Assembly (NCBI RefSeq): GCF_030403505.1
Contig: NZ_JAUEMJ010000002.1
Coordinates: forward strand, 186,001 to 250,000
Direction: 5' to 3'
DNA from: Glycomyces tritici
GTDB lineage: Bacteria > Actinomycetota > Actinomycetes > Mycobacteriales > Micromonosporaceae
Length of the DNA stretch: 64,000 nt
The notes beneath the pieces are model-generated. The model was not told the DNA's origin and searched no databases. It saw only the letters and a list, made by a program, of their open reading frames with translations. Position 1 is the stretch's first letter; every line of letters starts with the position of its first letter. The translations under genes and the position numbers were made by a program. Positions 21,051-30,268 of this stretch are shown here, in pieces.

Positions 21051-21968
21051 TTAACCACCATCTTCGACCAGCAGGTTTCCCAATACGGCAGCCAGCGCGG
21101 CGACGTCGTGCGTCACACCGTCAGCGGCGAGGTCCGCCGCGACCAGCTGGGCCTCCAACGATTGTGCCGCACTGTTCAACGATCCGGGATCGGCAAGGGT
21201 TCGGGTATCGCCTGAGACGACGTAGTGAAACCGGACACCTTCGGCGTATCGGCGCAGCGTGTCGACGTGACCGGCGAGGGTGAGACCGTCCGTCTCCTTC
21301 TCTTCGGAGAGGTTGAGCACGACGATCCGCCGGGCGTGGGCGGCGCCGATGGCCTCGCGGAGGTCGGGGAGGAGGAGGTGCGGGATGACGGAGGTGTACC
21401 AGGAGCCGGGGCCGAAGACGTGCCAGTCGGCGGCGGCGACGGCTTCGAGGGCCTCGGGGCAGGCGGTGGCGCCCGCGGGGAGGAGGCGCACCTCCTTGAC
21501 GCTGCCGTCGGCGACGGCGATGTCGTGCTGGCCGACGATGGTGCGGGTGCCGTCGCCTTCGAAGAGGTCGGCCTCGATGTCGAGCGGGGTGCAGGCCATG
21601 GGCAGGACGCGGGCGCGGGAGCCCAGGAGGCGGGCGGCGGCGTCGAGGGCGTCCACGGGGTTGGCGTGGAGTTCCAGGAGGCCGGTGAGGACGACGTTGC
21701 CGACGGGGTGGCCGGTGAGGAAGTCCTGGCCGCCGAAGCGGTGGGAGAAGAGCCGGGCGGTCTCGGACTCGTCGGGGCCGGCGGTGGCGATGAGGGCTTT
21801 GCGCAGGTCGCCGGGGGGCAGGACCGGTCTGGTGGCGCGGATGTCGCCGGTGGAGCCGCCGTCGTCGGCCACGGTGACCACGGCCGTGAGGTCGAGGTCG
21901 AGCCTGGAGAGGGCGCGGAGTGCGGCCGACAGGCCCCGCCCGCCGCCGAACGCGACGACTCTGGTCAT
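21051..21968 (-). CDS. yvcK: YvcK-family UDP-sugar-binding protein (gluconeogenesis factor)
   Basis: A 305-aa YvcK/CofD-like protein. B. subtilis YvcK and mycobacterial CuvA bind UDP-GlcNAc and link carbon metabolism to cell-wall growth. Motifs are VVAFGGGRGLSAALRAL at the N terminus, VTVADDGGSTGDIR, LPPGDLRKAL, GHPVGNVVLTGLLEL and FGPGSWYTSVIPHLL. ATG 21968 is chosen because AAGGTG lies five bases upstream and the family N terminus begins there; a more upstream in-frame start (21992) would add eight residues. The gene lies between rapZ and whiA, as in most Gram-positives. Confidence 0.93.
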   Translation of the reverse strand: MTRVVAFGGGRGLSAALRALSRLDLDLTAVVTVADDGGSTGDIRATRPVLPPGDLRKALIATAGPDESETARLFSHRFGGQDFLTGHPVGNVVLTGLLELHANPVDALDAAARLLGSRARVLPMACTPLDIEADLFEGDGTRTIVGQHDIAVADGSVKEVRLLPAGATACPEALEAVAAADWHVFGPGSWYTSVIPHLLLPDLREAIGAAHARRIVVLNLSEEKETDGLTLAGHVDTLRRYAEGVRFHYVVSGDTRTLADPGSLNSAAQSLEAQLVAADLAADGVTHDVAALAAVLGNLLVEDGG

Positions 21969-22077
21969 GCGGTCACCTTGGAGATATGGCACTGGGGGGT
22001 GCGGCGCTCGGGGCAGGGCGGGGCGTCCGGGGGACCCGCGTGGGCCGTGGCCTGGGCGGGTCCTCTGGGCGCGTCGG

Positions 22078-22977
22078 TCACTCGTTGCCCCGGTCGCGGT
22101 GGTGGGTGCCTGCGGGGAAGCCGGCGGCGTTGAGGCGCTTCGCCAGGGATTCGGCGATGGCGACGGAGCGGTGCTTGCCTCCGGTGCAGCCGATGGCGAT
22201 CGTCATGTAGCGCTTGCCTTCCCGCTCGAACCCTTGGGTGGTGCCGAGCAGCAGGGAGGCGTAGGCGGCGACGAATTCCTCGGCGCCGTCCTGGCCGAGG
22301 ACGTAGTCGGAGACGTCCTGGTCGATCCCGGTGTGCTCGCGCAGGGTGGGAACCCAGTACGGGTTGGGAAGGAATCTTACGTCGGCCACGTAGTCCGCAT
22401 CGCGCGGGATGCCGTACTTGAACCCGAATGACATGCAGGTGAACTGGAGTCCGGGGGTGGAGGGCGCGAGGAAGGCCTCCTCGACGCGCGACCGCAGCTG
22501 GTTCTCGTTGAGGTGCGTGGTGTCGAACAGGGTGTCGGCGGAGCCGCGGGCCGGTTCGAGGATGCGGCGCTCGGCGGCGATGCCGTCGGCGAGCATGCCG
22601 TCGCCCTGGAGCGGGTGGGCGCGGCGGACCTTCTCGAAGCGGCGGATGATGATGTCGTCGTCCGCGTCGACGAACACGAGGTGGGGTTTGAAGCCGCCCT
22701 TGCGGAGGTCCTCGATGACGCCCACGAGGTCGGTCATGAACGCGCGCGAGCGCACGTCGAGGACCATCGCGGTGCGCCGCACCTCTTCTCCCCCGGCCGC
22801 GGCCAGCTCGGCGGCCTGGCCGACGAGCGATTCGGGGAGGTTGTCGATGACGTAGTAGCCGACGTTCTCCAGCGCGCGCGCCACGGTCGAGCGCCCGCCT
22901 CCGGAGATGCCGGTGACGATCACGAGGTCCAATTCACTGCGGTCGGACTTGCCCGCCTGCACTGCTGCCACACCCAT
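22078..22977 (-). CDS. rapZ: RNase adapter / nucleotide-binding protein RapZ
   Basis: P-loop protein of the YvcJ/RapZ family. In E. coli RapZ directs RNase E to the GlmZ sRNA; in Gram-positives its role is unclear (YvcJ has GTPase and ATPase activity). The 299-aa protein has Walker A GISGGGRST near residue 23, with Arg in place of the usual Lys, as is common in actinobacterial members. It also has DVRSRAF, then FVDADDDIIIRRFEKVRRAHPL, and the C-terminal domain motif IGCTGGKHRSVAIAE. It follows uvrC with a 93-bp gap. Confidence 0.94.
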   Translation of the reverse strand: MGVAAVQAGKSDRSELDLVIVTGISGGGRSTVARALENVGYYVIDNLPESLVGQAAELAAAGGEEVRRTAMVLDVRSRAFMTDLVGVIEDLRKGGFKPHLVFVDADDDIIIRRFEKVRRAHPLQGDGMLADGIAAERRILEPARGSADTLFDTTHLNENQLRSRVEEAFLAPSTPGLQFTCMSFGFKYGIPRDADYVADVRFLPNPYWVPTLREHTGIDQDVSDYVLGQDGAEEFVAAYASLLLGTTQGFEREGKRYMTIAIGCTGGKHRSVAIAESLAKRLNAAGFPAGTHHRDRGNE

Positions 22978-23070
22978 AAGTCAAGTATCCCCGAGTTCGT
23001 TCCTGCCGCCGCGGTGACACGGCTTCGACCTGATCGCCGAACTGACAAGCGTATTACTACCCGCCGCGTC

Positions 23071-24972
23071 TCAAGCCCCGTTGTCGTCGGGATTACGCAG
23101 ATGTGTCTGCAAGGCCTCGGCCAGTTTCGGGCCGATCCCTGGCACGGCCTCCAGATCGGACAGTTCGGCCTCGCGGATGCGCTTGACGGAGCCGAACTGC
23201 TTGAGGAGGGCCTTGCGCTTGGACTCGCCCAGGCCGGGCACGCCGTCGAGGGCGGAGGTGATGAGGCTCTTGCGCCTCCTGGTGCGGTGCAGGGAGATCG
23301 CGAAGCGGTGGGCCTCGTCGCGGACGCGCTGCATCAGGTACAGGGCCTCGGAGGTGCGCGAGAGGATCACCGGGTAGTCCTCGCCGGGGAGCCAGATCTC
23401 CTCGAGGCGCTTGGCGAGGCCGGCGAGGTTGATGGTGTCGATGCCGAGTTCGGCGAAGACGGCCTCGGCGGCGGCGACCTGCGGCTGGCCGCCGTCGACG
23501 ACGAGCAGCTGCGGCGGGTAGTGGAAGCCCTTGCGGGGCTCCGCGGCCTCCTCGCCCTCCTCGCCCGTGTCGACCGGAGAGCCGGTCGGCTGCTCCGCGA
23601 GCTTGGAGAGGCGCCGGCGCAGGGTCTCCTGGAGGCTCGCGAGGTCGTCCTTGCGCTCGCCCTTGATGACGAAGCGGCGGTACTCGCTCTTGCGCGGCAG
23701 GCCGTCCTCGAAGACGACCATCGAGGCGACCACGTCCTCGCCCTGGGACTGCGAGACGTCGTAGCACTCGATCCGCAGCGGGGCCTCGGGCAGGTCGAGG
23801 GCATCGGCGAGCTCTTCGAGGGCCTTGGAGCGGGCGGTGAGGTCCCCGGCGCGCTTGAGCTTGTGGCGCTGGAGGTTCTCGATCGCGTTCTTCTCGACGG
23901 TCTCGGCCAGGGCGCGCTTGTCGCCGCGGCGGGGCACGCGCAGGTCCACCTTCGCGCCGCGGCGCTCGGAGAGGAGCTCGGCGAGCGCCGGGGCGTCGGC
24001 CGGGAGGGCCGGGACGAGCACTTCGCGGGGCACGACCTCGTTCTGCTCCCCGTAGAACTGGAGGCAGAAGCTCTCCACGATGCCGGGGAGGTCGATGGGC
24101 TCGGGCTTGTCGATGACCCAGCCGCGCTGGCCGCGGATGCGGCCGCCGCGCACGTGGAAGACCTGCACGGCGGACTGCAGCTCGTCGTCGGCGACGGCCA
24201 TGACGTCGCAGTCCACGTCCTCGGCGAGGACCACGACCTGCTGCTCGAGGACCTTGTCGAGGGCGCCGAGGTCGTCGCGCAGGCGCGCGGCGCGCTCGAA
24301 CTCGAGGGCTTCGGAGGCCTCCTGCATCTCCTTGAGGAGGCGGCGGCGGACCGGGGCGTGGTCGCCGGACATGAACGCGCAGAAGCCGTTCACGAGTTCG
24401 CGGTACTCCTCGGCGGAGATGCGCCCGACGCAGGGCGCGGAGCACTTGCCGATGTCGGCGAGGAGGTTGGGACGCCCGATCCGGTTGCAGCGCTTGTACT
24501 CCGAGTCGGAGCAGGTGCGGATCGGGAAGACCCGGGTGAGGAGGTCGAGGGTCTGGCGGATCGCCCACGCGGAGCCGAACGGCCCGAAGTAGCGCACGCC
24601 CTTGCGGCGGGCGCCGCGCATGACCTGGGCGCGCGGGAACTCCTCCCCCACGGTGACGGCGAGCCACGGGTAGGACTTGTCGTCCTTGAACATGACGTTG
24701 AACCGCGGGTCGTACTCCTTGATCCAGGTCCACTCCAGTTGGAGGGCCTCGACCTCGGTGGCCACCACGGTCCACTCGACGCTGCGGGCCGTGTTGACCA
24801 TGCGGCGGGTGCGCTCGTGCAGCCGCGATTCGTCGGCGAAGTAGGAGTTCAACCGGTTGCGGAGGTTCTTGGCCTTGCCTACGTAGATGACCCTCCGGTC
24901 GCGGTCCCGGAAGCGGTAGACGCCCGGGGCGGTCGGAATGGTGCCGGGAGCGGGACGGTAATCAACTGCCAC
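23071..24972 (-). CDS. uvrC: Excinuclease ABC subunit C
   Basis: Makes both incisions in nucleotide excision repair. The 633-aa protein has the N-terminal GIY-YIG nuclease ([25 protein letters not shown], 17-41), and a UVR motif ([19 protein letters not shown]) that binds UvrB. It also has an RNase-H-like C-terminal nuclease ([23 protein letters not shown]) and tandem helix-hairpin-helix motifs at the end ([30 protein letters not shown]). The start is GTG 24972. No actinobacterial LexA box was seen upstream. It heads uvrC-rapZ-yvcK-whiA, 37 bp downstream of the RIO-type kinase. Confidence 0.97.
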   Translation of the reverse strand: MAVDYRPAPGTIPTAPGVYRFRDRDRRVIYVGKAKNLRNRLNSYFADESRLHERTRRMVNTARSVEWTVVATEVEALQLEWTWIKEYDPRFNVMFKDDKSYPWLAVTVGEEFPRAQVMRGARRKGVRYFGPFGSAWAIRQTLDLLTRVFPIRTCSDSEYKRCNRIGRPNLLADIGKCSAPCVGRISAEEYRELVNGFCAFMSGDHAPVRRRLLKEMQEASEALEFERAARLRDDLGALDKVLEQQVVVLAEDVDCDVMAVADDELQSAVQVFHVRGGRIRGQRGWVIDKPEPIDLPGIVESFCLQFYGEQNEVVPREVLVPALPADAPALAELLSERRGAKVDLRVPRRGDKRALAETVEKNAIENLQRHKLKRAGDLTARSKALEELADALDLPEAPLRIECYDVSQSQGEDVVASMVVFEDGLPRKSEYRRFVIKGERKDDLASLQETLRRRLSKLAEQPTGSPVDTGEEGEEAAEPRKGFHYPPQLLVVDGGQPQVAAAEAVFAELGIDTINLAGLAKRLEEIWLPGEDYPVILSRTSEALYLMQRVRDEAHRFAISLHRTRRRKSLITSALDGVPGLGESKRKALLKQFGSVKRIREAELSDLEAVPGIGPKLAEALQTHLRNPDDNGA

Positions 24973-25009
24973 ACCACAAGGATATGACCCGCCCCCGACA
25001 CACCCGTGC

Positions 25010-25936
25010 CTACGGCATGGCCGCCAAGGCCTTCAGCTCCGCCTGGAGGTCGTCGACCTCGTCGCGGCCGATGCCGCGCGCGGTGAACCACGAGCCGAGG
25101 TTCTCCACGTCCCGCTCCAGGAAGCCCATCCCGAGCGGGTTCGCGTAGATGTCCACGACCTGCGGGAGGTCGAGGACGACGAGGCGGCCGTCGTGGACCA
25201 CCGTGTTGTACGGCGAGAGGTCGCCGTGGGCGAACCCGAGCTCGGTCATGCGCCGCAGCGACTCGGCCGCCTGCTCCCACAGGCTGTCGAGGTCGTCCGC
25301 GCCCGGCTTGGTCTCGGCGAGCCGCGGCGCGGCGGTGCGGCCGTCGCCGATGAACTCCATGACCACTTCGCGGCCGAGGACCTGGACCGGGTACGGGACC
25401 GCGACCCCGGCGTTGTAGAGGCGCTTGAGCGCGTCGAACTCGGCGGCGGCCCAGCGCCCCGCGGCCTGCTCGAGGCCGAACGTGGTGCGCTTGGCCATGG
25501 CGCGGACGTCGCGCGAGCGCTTCGCCCCGCGTCCGGCCATATAGTCCCCGGCCCGGTTGAACTGGGTGTGCTCGGCGCTGCGGTAGCGCTTCGACGCGAG
25601 GATCACGGCCCGGTCGGTGCCCGGGACGACGCGTTCGATGAGGAAGACGTCGGCTTCCTTGCCGGTCTTGAGGACGCCGAGCTCGTAGTCGACGGCCCCG
25701 TGGTCGGTGATGACCCACGCCGGCAGGGGTTCCGGGCCGCGCTGGAGCGGCTCGGAGTCCCACCAGATCGACCACCGGTCGCCCGCGGGCGGGCCGTCGT
25801 CCTGCGGCATCTCGTCGAACTCGGTGCGCATCTCCTCGAACCGGGCCTGGTCCTCTTCTGAGAAGACCCGCATGTTCTTGGACTTGCGGCTTTTGATGGA
25901 TTGGAAGGATTCGGAATAGTCAGACTTGCGTGCCAA
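25010..25936 (-). CDS. RIO1-type serine kinase/ATPase
   Basis: A 308-aa atypical protein kinase of the RIO family; archaeal and eukaryotic members act in ribosome maturation, and bacterial ones are little studied. Features are an ATP-loop-like [12 protein letters not shown], the following ASKRY lysine, [22 protein letters not shown] (RIO-type insertion), the catalytic loop [12 protein letters not shown], and the metal-binding [10 protein letters not shown]. The N-terminal 45 residues are charged and basic. TTG 25936 is chosen since AGGAG lies nine bases upstream and the protein begins [12 protein letters not shown] promoter and a small reading frame with a strong ribosome binding site lie upstream. 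Confidence 0.88.
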   Translation of the reverse strand: MARKSDYSESFQSIKSRKSKNMRVFSEEDQARFEEMRTEFDEMPQDDGPPAGDRWSIWWDSEPLQRGPEPLPAWVITDHGAVDYELGVLKTGKEADVFLIERVVPGTDRAVILASKRYRSAEHTQFNRAGDYMAGRGAKRSRDVRAMAKRTTFGLEQAAGRWAAAEFDALKRLYNAGVAVPYPVQVLGREVVMEFIGDGRTAAPRLAETKPGADDLDSLWEQAAESLRRMTELGFAHGDLSPYNTVVHDGRLVVLDLPQVVDIYANPLGMGFLERDVENLGSWFTARGIGRDEVDDLQAELKALAAMP

Positions 25937-25978
25937 GGTGGCGAGCTCCTGGAGGAAGGTCCGTCGCTCGCTGCGGAA

Positions 25979-26041
25979 TCAGCGCGAGCCGACGGGAGGT
26001 GAACTGAGTTTCAAGGCATGGGCGCGGACAACGACAGCCAT
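25979..26041 (-). CDS. Candidate 20-aa upstream ORF in the RIO kinase leader
   Basis: ATG 26041 is preceded by GGAGGTG with good spacing and opens a 20-codon frame (MAVVVRAHALKLSSPPVGSR) that stops 42 bases before the kinase TTG. It lies in the transcript predicted from the TTGCGC/TAGAGT promoter. The ORF itself contains CACCTCC, which could pair with the ribosome binding site GGAGGTG at its own start. It is not a leader peptide I recognise, and no run of regulatory codons is evident. It could be a translational leader or fortuitous. Confidence 0.35.
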   Translation of the reverse strand: MAVVVRAHALKLSSPPVGSR

Positions 26042-26099
26042 CAGTAACACCTCCAATCCTCAAGAGTCCCAAGGCGACACGCCTCGGGCAACAGCGACG

Positions 26100-26129
26100 A
26101 CTCTAGCGGAGCCCTTCGGAATCGCGCAA
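26100..26129 (-). promoter_or_regulatory. Promoter of the RIO kinase gene
   Basis: The minus strand reads TTGCGC (26124-26129), an 18-nt spacer and TAGAGT (26100-26105). The -10 fits TAnnnT. It is downstream of the permease cluster and would give a leader of about 155 nt before the kinase start, containing the small ORF. Confidence 0.5.
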
Positions 26130-26157
26130 GTGGTTTTTTCGCGTGAGTGCGGTCACC

Positions 26158-26943
26158 TCAGTGGCCTGCGGATTCGTAGCGGTGCAGGCCCGCCCTCGCC
26201 ACGAGGACCGTCACGGCGACGAGGGCCAGGGCGACCACCGGCGGGACCGCCAGCCACCACGCGGGGAGGGCGCCGGTGAGGATCTGGACGGGGATGTAGT
26301 TGACGAACGCGAGCGGCACGGCCCAGGTCAGGAGGGCGCGCACCGCCCTGGGGTAGATGGTCAGCGGGAACCGCGTGGCCGTCTCCTGGGTCTGGGCGGT
26401 CAGCCAGGCGAACACCGGGCTCGGGCCCTTGAGCCAGAAGTTGACGCAGTTCAGGCTGGTGATGACCGTCAGCTGCACGGCGACGGCGCAGGCGAAGAGC
26501 AGGACCGCAGCGGGGATCATCGCGAGCGGGATGCCCGCGCCGCTCCAGCCGATCGCGATCATCGTCGCGCCGGTGGCGAGGTTCCCCGCCGACTGCATGC
26601 CGATGGCGCTGGCGCCGATCTGCATCATCACCAGTGCGGGGCGCACGACCGCGTAGTCCAGCCCGCCGTCGATGATCTTGCGGCCGACCGTCCACATCCC
26701 GTCCCAGCCGACCTCGGTCACCGAATCGGCCAGGACCATGAAGCCGATGAGCAGGAGCATCTCCGGGAAGCCCCACCCGTCGATGGCGGTGACCTGCGCG
26801 AAGATCACCGCGATGAAGGCGAGCTGCGCGGCCTGCTGGATGAGGGCGACCGAGACCATCGTCCAGAAGTCGGCCGGGTACTCGGTGATGGAGCGGAACT
26901 GCGCCGCGATCAGGCGCACATACGTGGACGCGGTACGGCGCAT
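26158..26943 (-). CDS. ABC-2-like permease, type B (third pair)
   Basis: A 261-aa polytopic membrane protein with about six hydrophobic helices. It is one of three 'B-type' permeases in this operon. The family pattern is an N-terminal ITEYPADFW, then GWGFPEMLLLIGF, GLDYAVVRPALVMMQIG, NFWLKGPSPVFAWL, RFPLTIYPRAVRALLTW, and the ending YESAGH. This matches the ABC2_membrane_6-like permeases that travel with a COG4586-type ATPase; substrates are unknown. The start ATG 26943 has GGAGG within the end of the preceding A-type gene, one base upstream of the frame. It is the last gene of the operon and the most divergent of the B set (LDYAVVRPA instead of DYRITRPAP). Confidence 0.8.
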   Translation of the reverse strand: MRRTASTYVRLIAAQFRSITEYPADFWTMVSVALIQQAAQLAFIAVIFAQVTAIDGWGFPEMLLLIGFMVLADSVTEVGWDGMWTVGRKIIDGGLDYAVVRPALVMMQIGASAIGMQSAGNLATGATMIAIGWSGAGIPLAMIPAAVLLFACAVAVQLTVITSLNCVNFWLKGPSPVFAWLTAQTQETATRFPLTIYPRAVRALLTWAVPLAFVNYIPVQILTGALPAWWLAVPPVVALALVAVTVLVARAGLHRYESAGH

Positions 26944-26944
26944 C

Positions 26945-27775
26945 TCAACCTCCGTGGATGGTGACGGCCCGGACCGCGCGGCTCCACAGCCAGCGCCCGA
27001 GGAACCAGAGCGCGAACACCCACGCGAGCTGCGCGGCGATGAGCCCGAGCGCGCCGAGGGTGTCGACCCGGCCGAGGTAGATCTGGGACGGGGTGGTCGT
27101 GAAGTGGACGAACGGCAGGCACCAGGCGAGGACCTGCAGCGGCTCCGGCATGATCGCCAAGGGCACCATCGCCCCCGAGAAGAACGCCACGACGGTCTGC
27201 CGGGCCCACATGATCCCGTGGTAGCTGCGGGTCCAGAAGCACAGCATGGTCGAGAGGTAGACGACGCTGAACGCGATGGGCGCGATCAGCGAGATGCTGA
27301 CGAGCGTGAGCAGCCCCGCGGCGAACGAGGCCGGCGGCAGCGGCGTGAAGAAGATCAGCGCGATGGTGAGCCCGACGACCATGGTCGGGAGCGAGCCGGC
27401 CAGACCGCCGTAGAACTCGGCGGCCCGCGCCCGCTGGAAGTCGACGGGTTTGAGCAGGTCGATCGCGACGCTGCCGTCGAGGATGCGCTGGGCGGTGTCG
27501 GAGCCGCCGAAGATGAACGTGGCGGTGACGAAGCCGATCACGTAGTAGGTGCGCATGGCGTCCCAGTCGTACCCGGCGATCGAACCCTGCTCGGCGAGGA
27601 TGGTCCCCCAAAGCGTGAGCGAGACGAGGAGTTCGCCGCCGCCGAGCACGACCGCGAAGACCCAGTTCAAGCGGTAGGCGAGACGCCGTTTCAATGCGAC
27701 GACGGCCAGTGCGAGGTCGACTGAGAGCGCGCTTGGGCGCGCTCGGACGGGGATCGCGGTCAAGGGCATCAGCAT
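26945..27775 (-). CDS. ABC-2-like permease, type A (third pair)
   Basis: A 276-aa membrane protein with about six helices. The A-type signature is VALKRRLAYRLNW, LLKPVDFQRARAAEFYGG, AFFSGAMVPLAIMPEPLQ, then LPFVHFTTTPSQIYLGRVDTLGALGL and the ending VTIHGG. The start is uncertain: ATG 27775 or ATG 27769 are likely, while a TTG at 27817 is also in frame. All add residues before the region that aligns with the other two A-type proteins. It is the only A-type gene separated from the preceding B-type gene by a sizeable spacer (91 bp), and it ends 1 bp before the next B-type gene. Confidence 0.75.
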   Translation of the reverse strand: MLMPLTAIPVRARPSALSVDLALAVVALKRRLAYRLNWVFAVVLGGGELLVSLTLWGTILAEQGSIAGYDWDAMRTYYVIGFVTATFIFGGSDTAQRILDGSVAIDLLKPVDFQRARAAEFYGGLAGSLPTMVVGLTIALIFFTPLPPASFAAGLLTLVSISLIAPIAFSVVYLSTMLCFWTRSYHGIMWARQTVVAFFSGAMVPLAIMPEPLQVLAWCLPFVHFTTTPSQIYLGRVDTLGALGLIAAQLAWVFALWFLGRWLWSRAVRAVTIHGG

Positions 27776-27866
27776 CCAGGGCTCAAGGGGGAGGCGGGTG
27801 ACCAGCTTGCACTGCAACGGGTTGCCGAGTCAAAGCATTTCCGCCGAGCGGTCCCGGGCCGCCGGT

Positions 27867-28667
27867 TCAGTGTCCGGCGGAGTCGTAGGCCTTCAGGCCC
27901 GCCCGGAAGGCGAGGACGGCGAGGAGGGCGGTGGCGGCCGCGGCGATCGGCGGGGCGATGAGCCACCACGGGTCGGTCTTGCCCGTGAGGATCTGGACCG
28001 GGATGAAGCTCGCGAAGGCGAGGGGCAGGCCGAAGGTGAGGGCGAGACGGACCGCGACCGGGAAGATCGTGAGCGGGAACCGCATCGACTCGTTCTGGAT
28101 CTCGGTCAGCATGAAGGCGACCACCGGGGTGCGGCCCTGCATCCAGAAGTTCGCCGCGTTCGCGATCGTCAGCAGTGCCGCCTGGATCACGGTGCCGCAA
28201 AGCAGCAGGAACACGCCGACAGGGACGGCCGCGAGGCCCAGGCCCGAGCCGATCCAGCCGTAGACGAGCATCCCCAGGCCGAGCGAGACCTCGCCGAAGA
28301 CCTGCATGCCGACATGCTTGGAGCCCACCTGGACCAGCACCGGCGCGGGGCGGGTGATGCGGTAGTCCAGGTCGCCTTCGACGATCATCTTGCCGGTGTC
28401 CCAGATGCCGTCCCACACCAGCGCGGTCGCGCCGAAGGGGATCGACACGAACCCGGCCAGCAGCAGCATCTCGTGGTAGTCCCAGCCCTGCACGGCGTTC
28501 ACGTTCTGGAACAGGATGGACAGGAACGAGAAGCTCAGGATCTGCCAGAAGCACCCGGCGATCGCCATGACCCAGAAGTCCGCCGGGTACTCCGCGATCG
28601 TGCGCAGGTACGCGCCGATCGAGCGGCGGTAGACGCCGCCCGCGTGCACTGCGTCCTTAACCGCCAT
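27867..28667 (-). CDS. ABC-2-like permease, type B (second pair)
   Basis: A 266-aa B-type permease with about six helices. It shares with its paralogs TIAEYPADFWVMA, GWDYHEMLLLAGF, GDLDYRITRPAPVLVQVG, HVGMQVFGEVSLGLGMLVYGWIG, NFWMQGRTPVVAF, MRFPLTIFPVAVRLALTFG, and the ending YDSAGH. ATG 28667 overlaps the end of the second A-type gene by 11 bp, so the two are translationally coupled and probably form a heterodimer. It would be the membrane half of an exporter driven by the upstream ATPase. Confidence 0.8.
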   Translation of the reverse strand: MAVKDAVHAGGVYRRSIGAYLRTIAEYPADFWVMAIAGCFWQILSFSFLSILFQNVNAVQGWDYHEMLLLAGFVSIPFGATALVWDGIWDTGKMIVEGDLDYRITRPAPVLVQVGSKHVGMQVFGEVSLGLGMLVYGWIGSGLGLAAVPVGVFLLLCGTVIQAALLTIANAANFWMQGRTPVVAFMLTEIQNESMRFPLTIFPVAVRLALTFGLPLAFASFIPVQILTGKTDPWWLIAPPIAAAATALLAVLAFRAGLKAYDSAGH

Positions 28668-29445
28668 GAATGGTCACCTTCCTGACGAGCCGCCCCCAGA
28701 TGAGGCGGGCGAGGAGCAGCAGGCCGACCGACCAGGCGGCCTCGACCACGATGAGGCCCAGGGCCCCGCCGGTGCCGACGCGGCCGAGGTAGATCGACGC
28801 GGGCGTGGTGGTGAAGTGCACGAACGGCAGCCACCACGCGAGCGTCTGGAGCCAGAAGGGCATGAGCGCGATCGGGATCATCAGCCCCGAGAAGAACGCC
28901 AGGATGCAGTCTCGCGCCCACTGGATGCCGAGATACCGCTGCGTCAGGAAGCAGGCCATCACCGCGAGGTAGTTGATGCCGAACGCCAGCGGGAAGATGA
29001 ACAGCAGGCTGATAACGGTGAGCGCCGCCGCGAGCGGCGACGCGGGCGGCGCGGGCCGGAACAGCAGCACCGCGGCGGCCGTGCCGATGATCGCCGCCGG
29101 GACCGAGGCGGCCATGCCGCCGATGTACTCGGCGGCCCGCGCCCGCTGGAAGTCCACCGGTTTGGTCAGGTCGATCGAGACCATGCCGTCGAGGATGCGG
29201 TTCGCCATCTCCCAGTCCGAGCCCGCCCACGCGAGCGTCGAAGTGAGGAAGCCGATGATCAGGTACGCCTTCATGGCGTCCCAGTCGTAGCCGCCCAGTT
29301 CGCCGTCGCCGATGAGATGGCTCCACACGGCCAGGCCCGCCAGGAGCGAGAAGCCGCCGAAGAGGACGGAGAACAACCAGGTGGCCTTGTAGGCGATCTT
29401 GCGTTTGAACGCGATCGTCGCGAACGCGATGTCGATGCTCGCCAT
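28657..29445 (-). CDS. ABC-2-like permease, type A (second pair)
   Basis: A 262-aa A-type permease. It has IAFKRKIAYKATW at the N terminus, GGYDWDAMKAYLIIGF, DLTKPVDFQRARAAEYIGG, AFFSGLMIPIALMPFWLQ, LPFVHFTTTPASIYLGRVGTGGALGL and the ending VTIHGG. About six transmembrane helices are predicted by eye. ATG 29445 lies 1 bp after the stop of the first B-type gene, and the 3' end overlaps the second B-type gene by 11 bp. It is very like the first and third A-type copies across the whole length, which indicates duplication of an A-B unit. Confidence 0.8.
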   Translation of the reverse strand: MASIDIAFATIAFKRKIAYKATWLFSVLFGGFSLLAGLAVWSHLIGDGELGGYDWDAMKAYLIIGFLTSTLAWAGSDWEMANRILDGMVSIDLTKPVDFQRARAAEYIGGMAASVPAAIIGTAAAVLLFRPAPPASPLAAALTVISLLFIFPLAFGINYLAVMACFLTQRYLGIQWARDCILAFFSGLMIPIALMPFWLQTLAWWLPFVHFTTTPASIYLGRVGTGGALGLIVVEAAWSVGLLLLARLIWGRLVRKVTIHGG

Positions 29446-29446
29446 G

Positions 29447-30268
29447 TCAGTGTCCCGCCGAGTCGTAGGCGCGCAGGCCGAGCCGGTACATGCCGGCGGC
29501 CAGCGCGGCCGCTGCGACCGCCGCGAGCGGCACGCCGACCAGCCACCAGGCGCTCATGTGGCCGGTGAAGACCGCGACGGGGACGACGTTGATGAACGCG
29601 ACCGGCACGATGAACAGCGCGATGATCCTGACCGCCACGGGGAAGACGCCGAGCGGCAGCTTCATCGCGCCGCCCTGCAGCTGGATGAGGAGGAACGCGA
29701 AGACCGACATCGGGCTCTTGATCCAGAAGTTCAGGGCGCAGAGCGCGGTCACGAGCGCCGTCTGGGTGAGGGCCGCGCAGACGATCGCCAGCGCGCCGAC
29801 CGGAATCCACGCGATGCCGACTCCGGCGCCTATCCAGCCGTAGACCAGCATCGCGAAGCCGAGTGCCAGCTCGCCGAATGACTGGAGTCCGATGTGCGAG
29901 GACCCGACCTGGAGGATCACCGGGGCGGGCCGGGTGATCCGGTAGTCGATGTCGCCCTTGATGACCATGCTGCCGGTGTTCCAGGCGCCGTCGAAGCACA
30001 GCGCGTTCGCGCCGCCGGCGATGCTCAGGAGGCCCGAGAGCATGAGCATCTGGTGGAAGCCCCAGCCTTCGATGGTCGGAACGTTGGCGAACAGCACTGC
30101 GAGGAAGGCGAACTGCAGGACGTTCCACACCGCGCCTGCCGAGGCCATGATCCACAGGTCGGCCGGGTATTCGATGATCGAGCGGATGTGCGCCGCCAGC
30201 GCGCGCCAGTAGACGCCGGAGGCGTGCCGGATCGGCACCGACCGTTCGATGGACAAGGCGTCAGCCAC
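29447..30268 (-). CDS. ABC-2-like permease, type B (first pair)
   Basis: A 273-aa B-type permease with a slightly longer N terminus (MADALSIERSVPIRHASG) before the common IIEYPADLWIMA. It shares GWGFHQMLMLSG, GDIDYRITRPAPVILQVG, HIGLQSFGELALGFAMLVYGWIG, NFWIKSPMSVFAF, MKLPLGVFPVAVRIIALF and the ending YDSAGH. GTG 30268 overlaps the first A-type gene by 8 bp. It is likely to pair with that A-type protein in the membrane. Substrate is unknown. Confidence 0.8.
   Translation of the reverse strand: MADALSIERSVPIRHASGVYWRALAAHIRSIIEYPADLWIMASAGAVWNVLQFAFLAVLFANVPTIEGWGFHQMLMLSGLLSIAGGANALCFDGAWNTGSMVIKGDIDYRITRPAPVILQVGSSHIGLQSFGELALGFAMLVYGWIGAGVGIAWIPVGALAIVCAALTQTALVTALCALNFWIKSPMSVFAFLLIQLQGGAMKLPLGVFPVAVRIIALFIVPVAFINVVPVAVFTGHMSAWWLVGVPLAAVAAAALAAGMYRLGLRAYDSAGH

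Noticed and set aside
22078..22977. Loss of the Walker A lysine in RapZ (GGGRST).
   Set aside because: Arg at this position is usual in actinobacterial RapZ proteins, so this is not a defect.
26134..26139. Run of six T residues as a terminator for the permease operon.
   Set aside because: The T-run is on the plus strand, whereas the operon is on the minus strand (where it is an A-run), and no stem precedes it.
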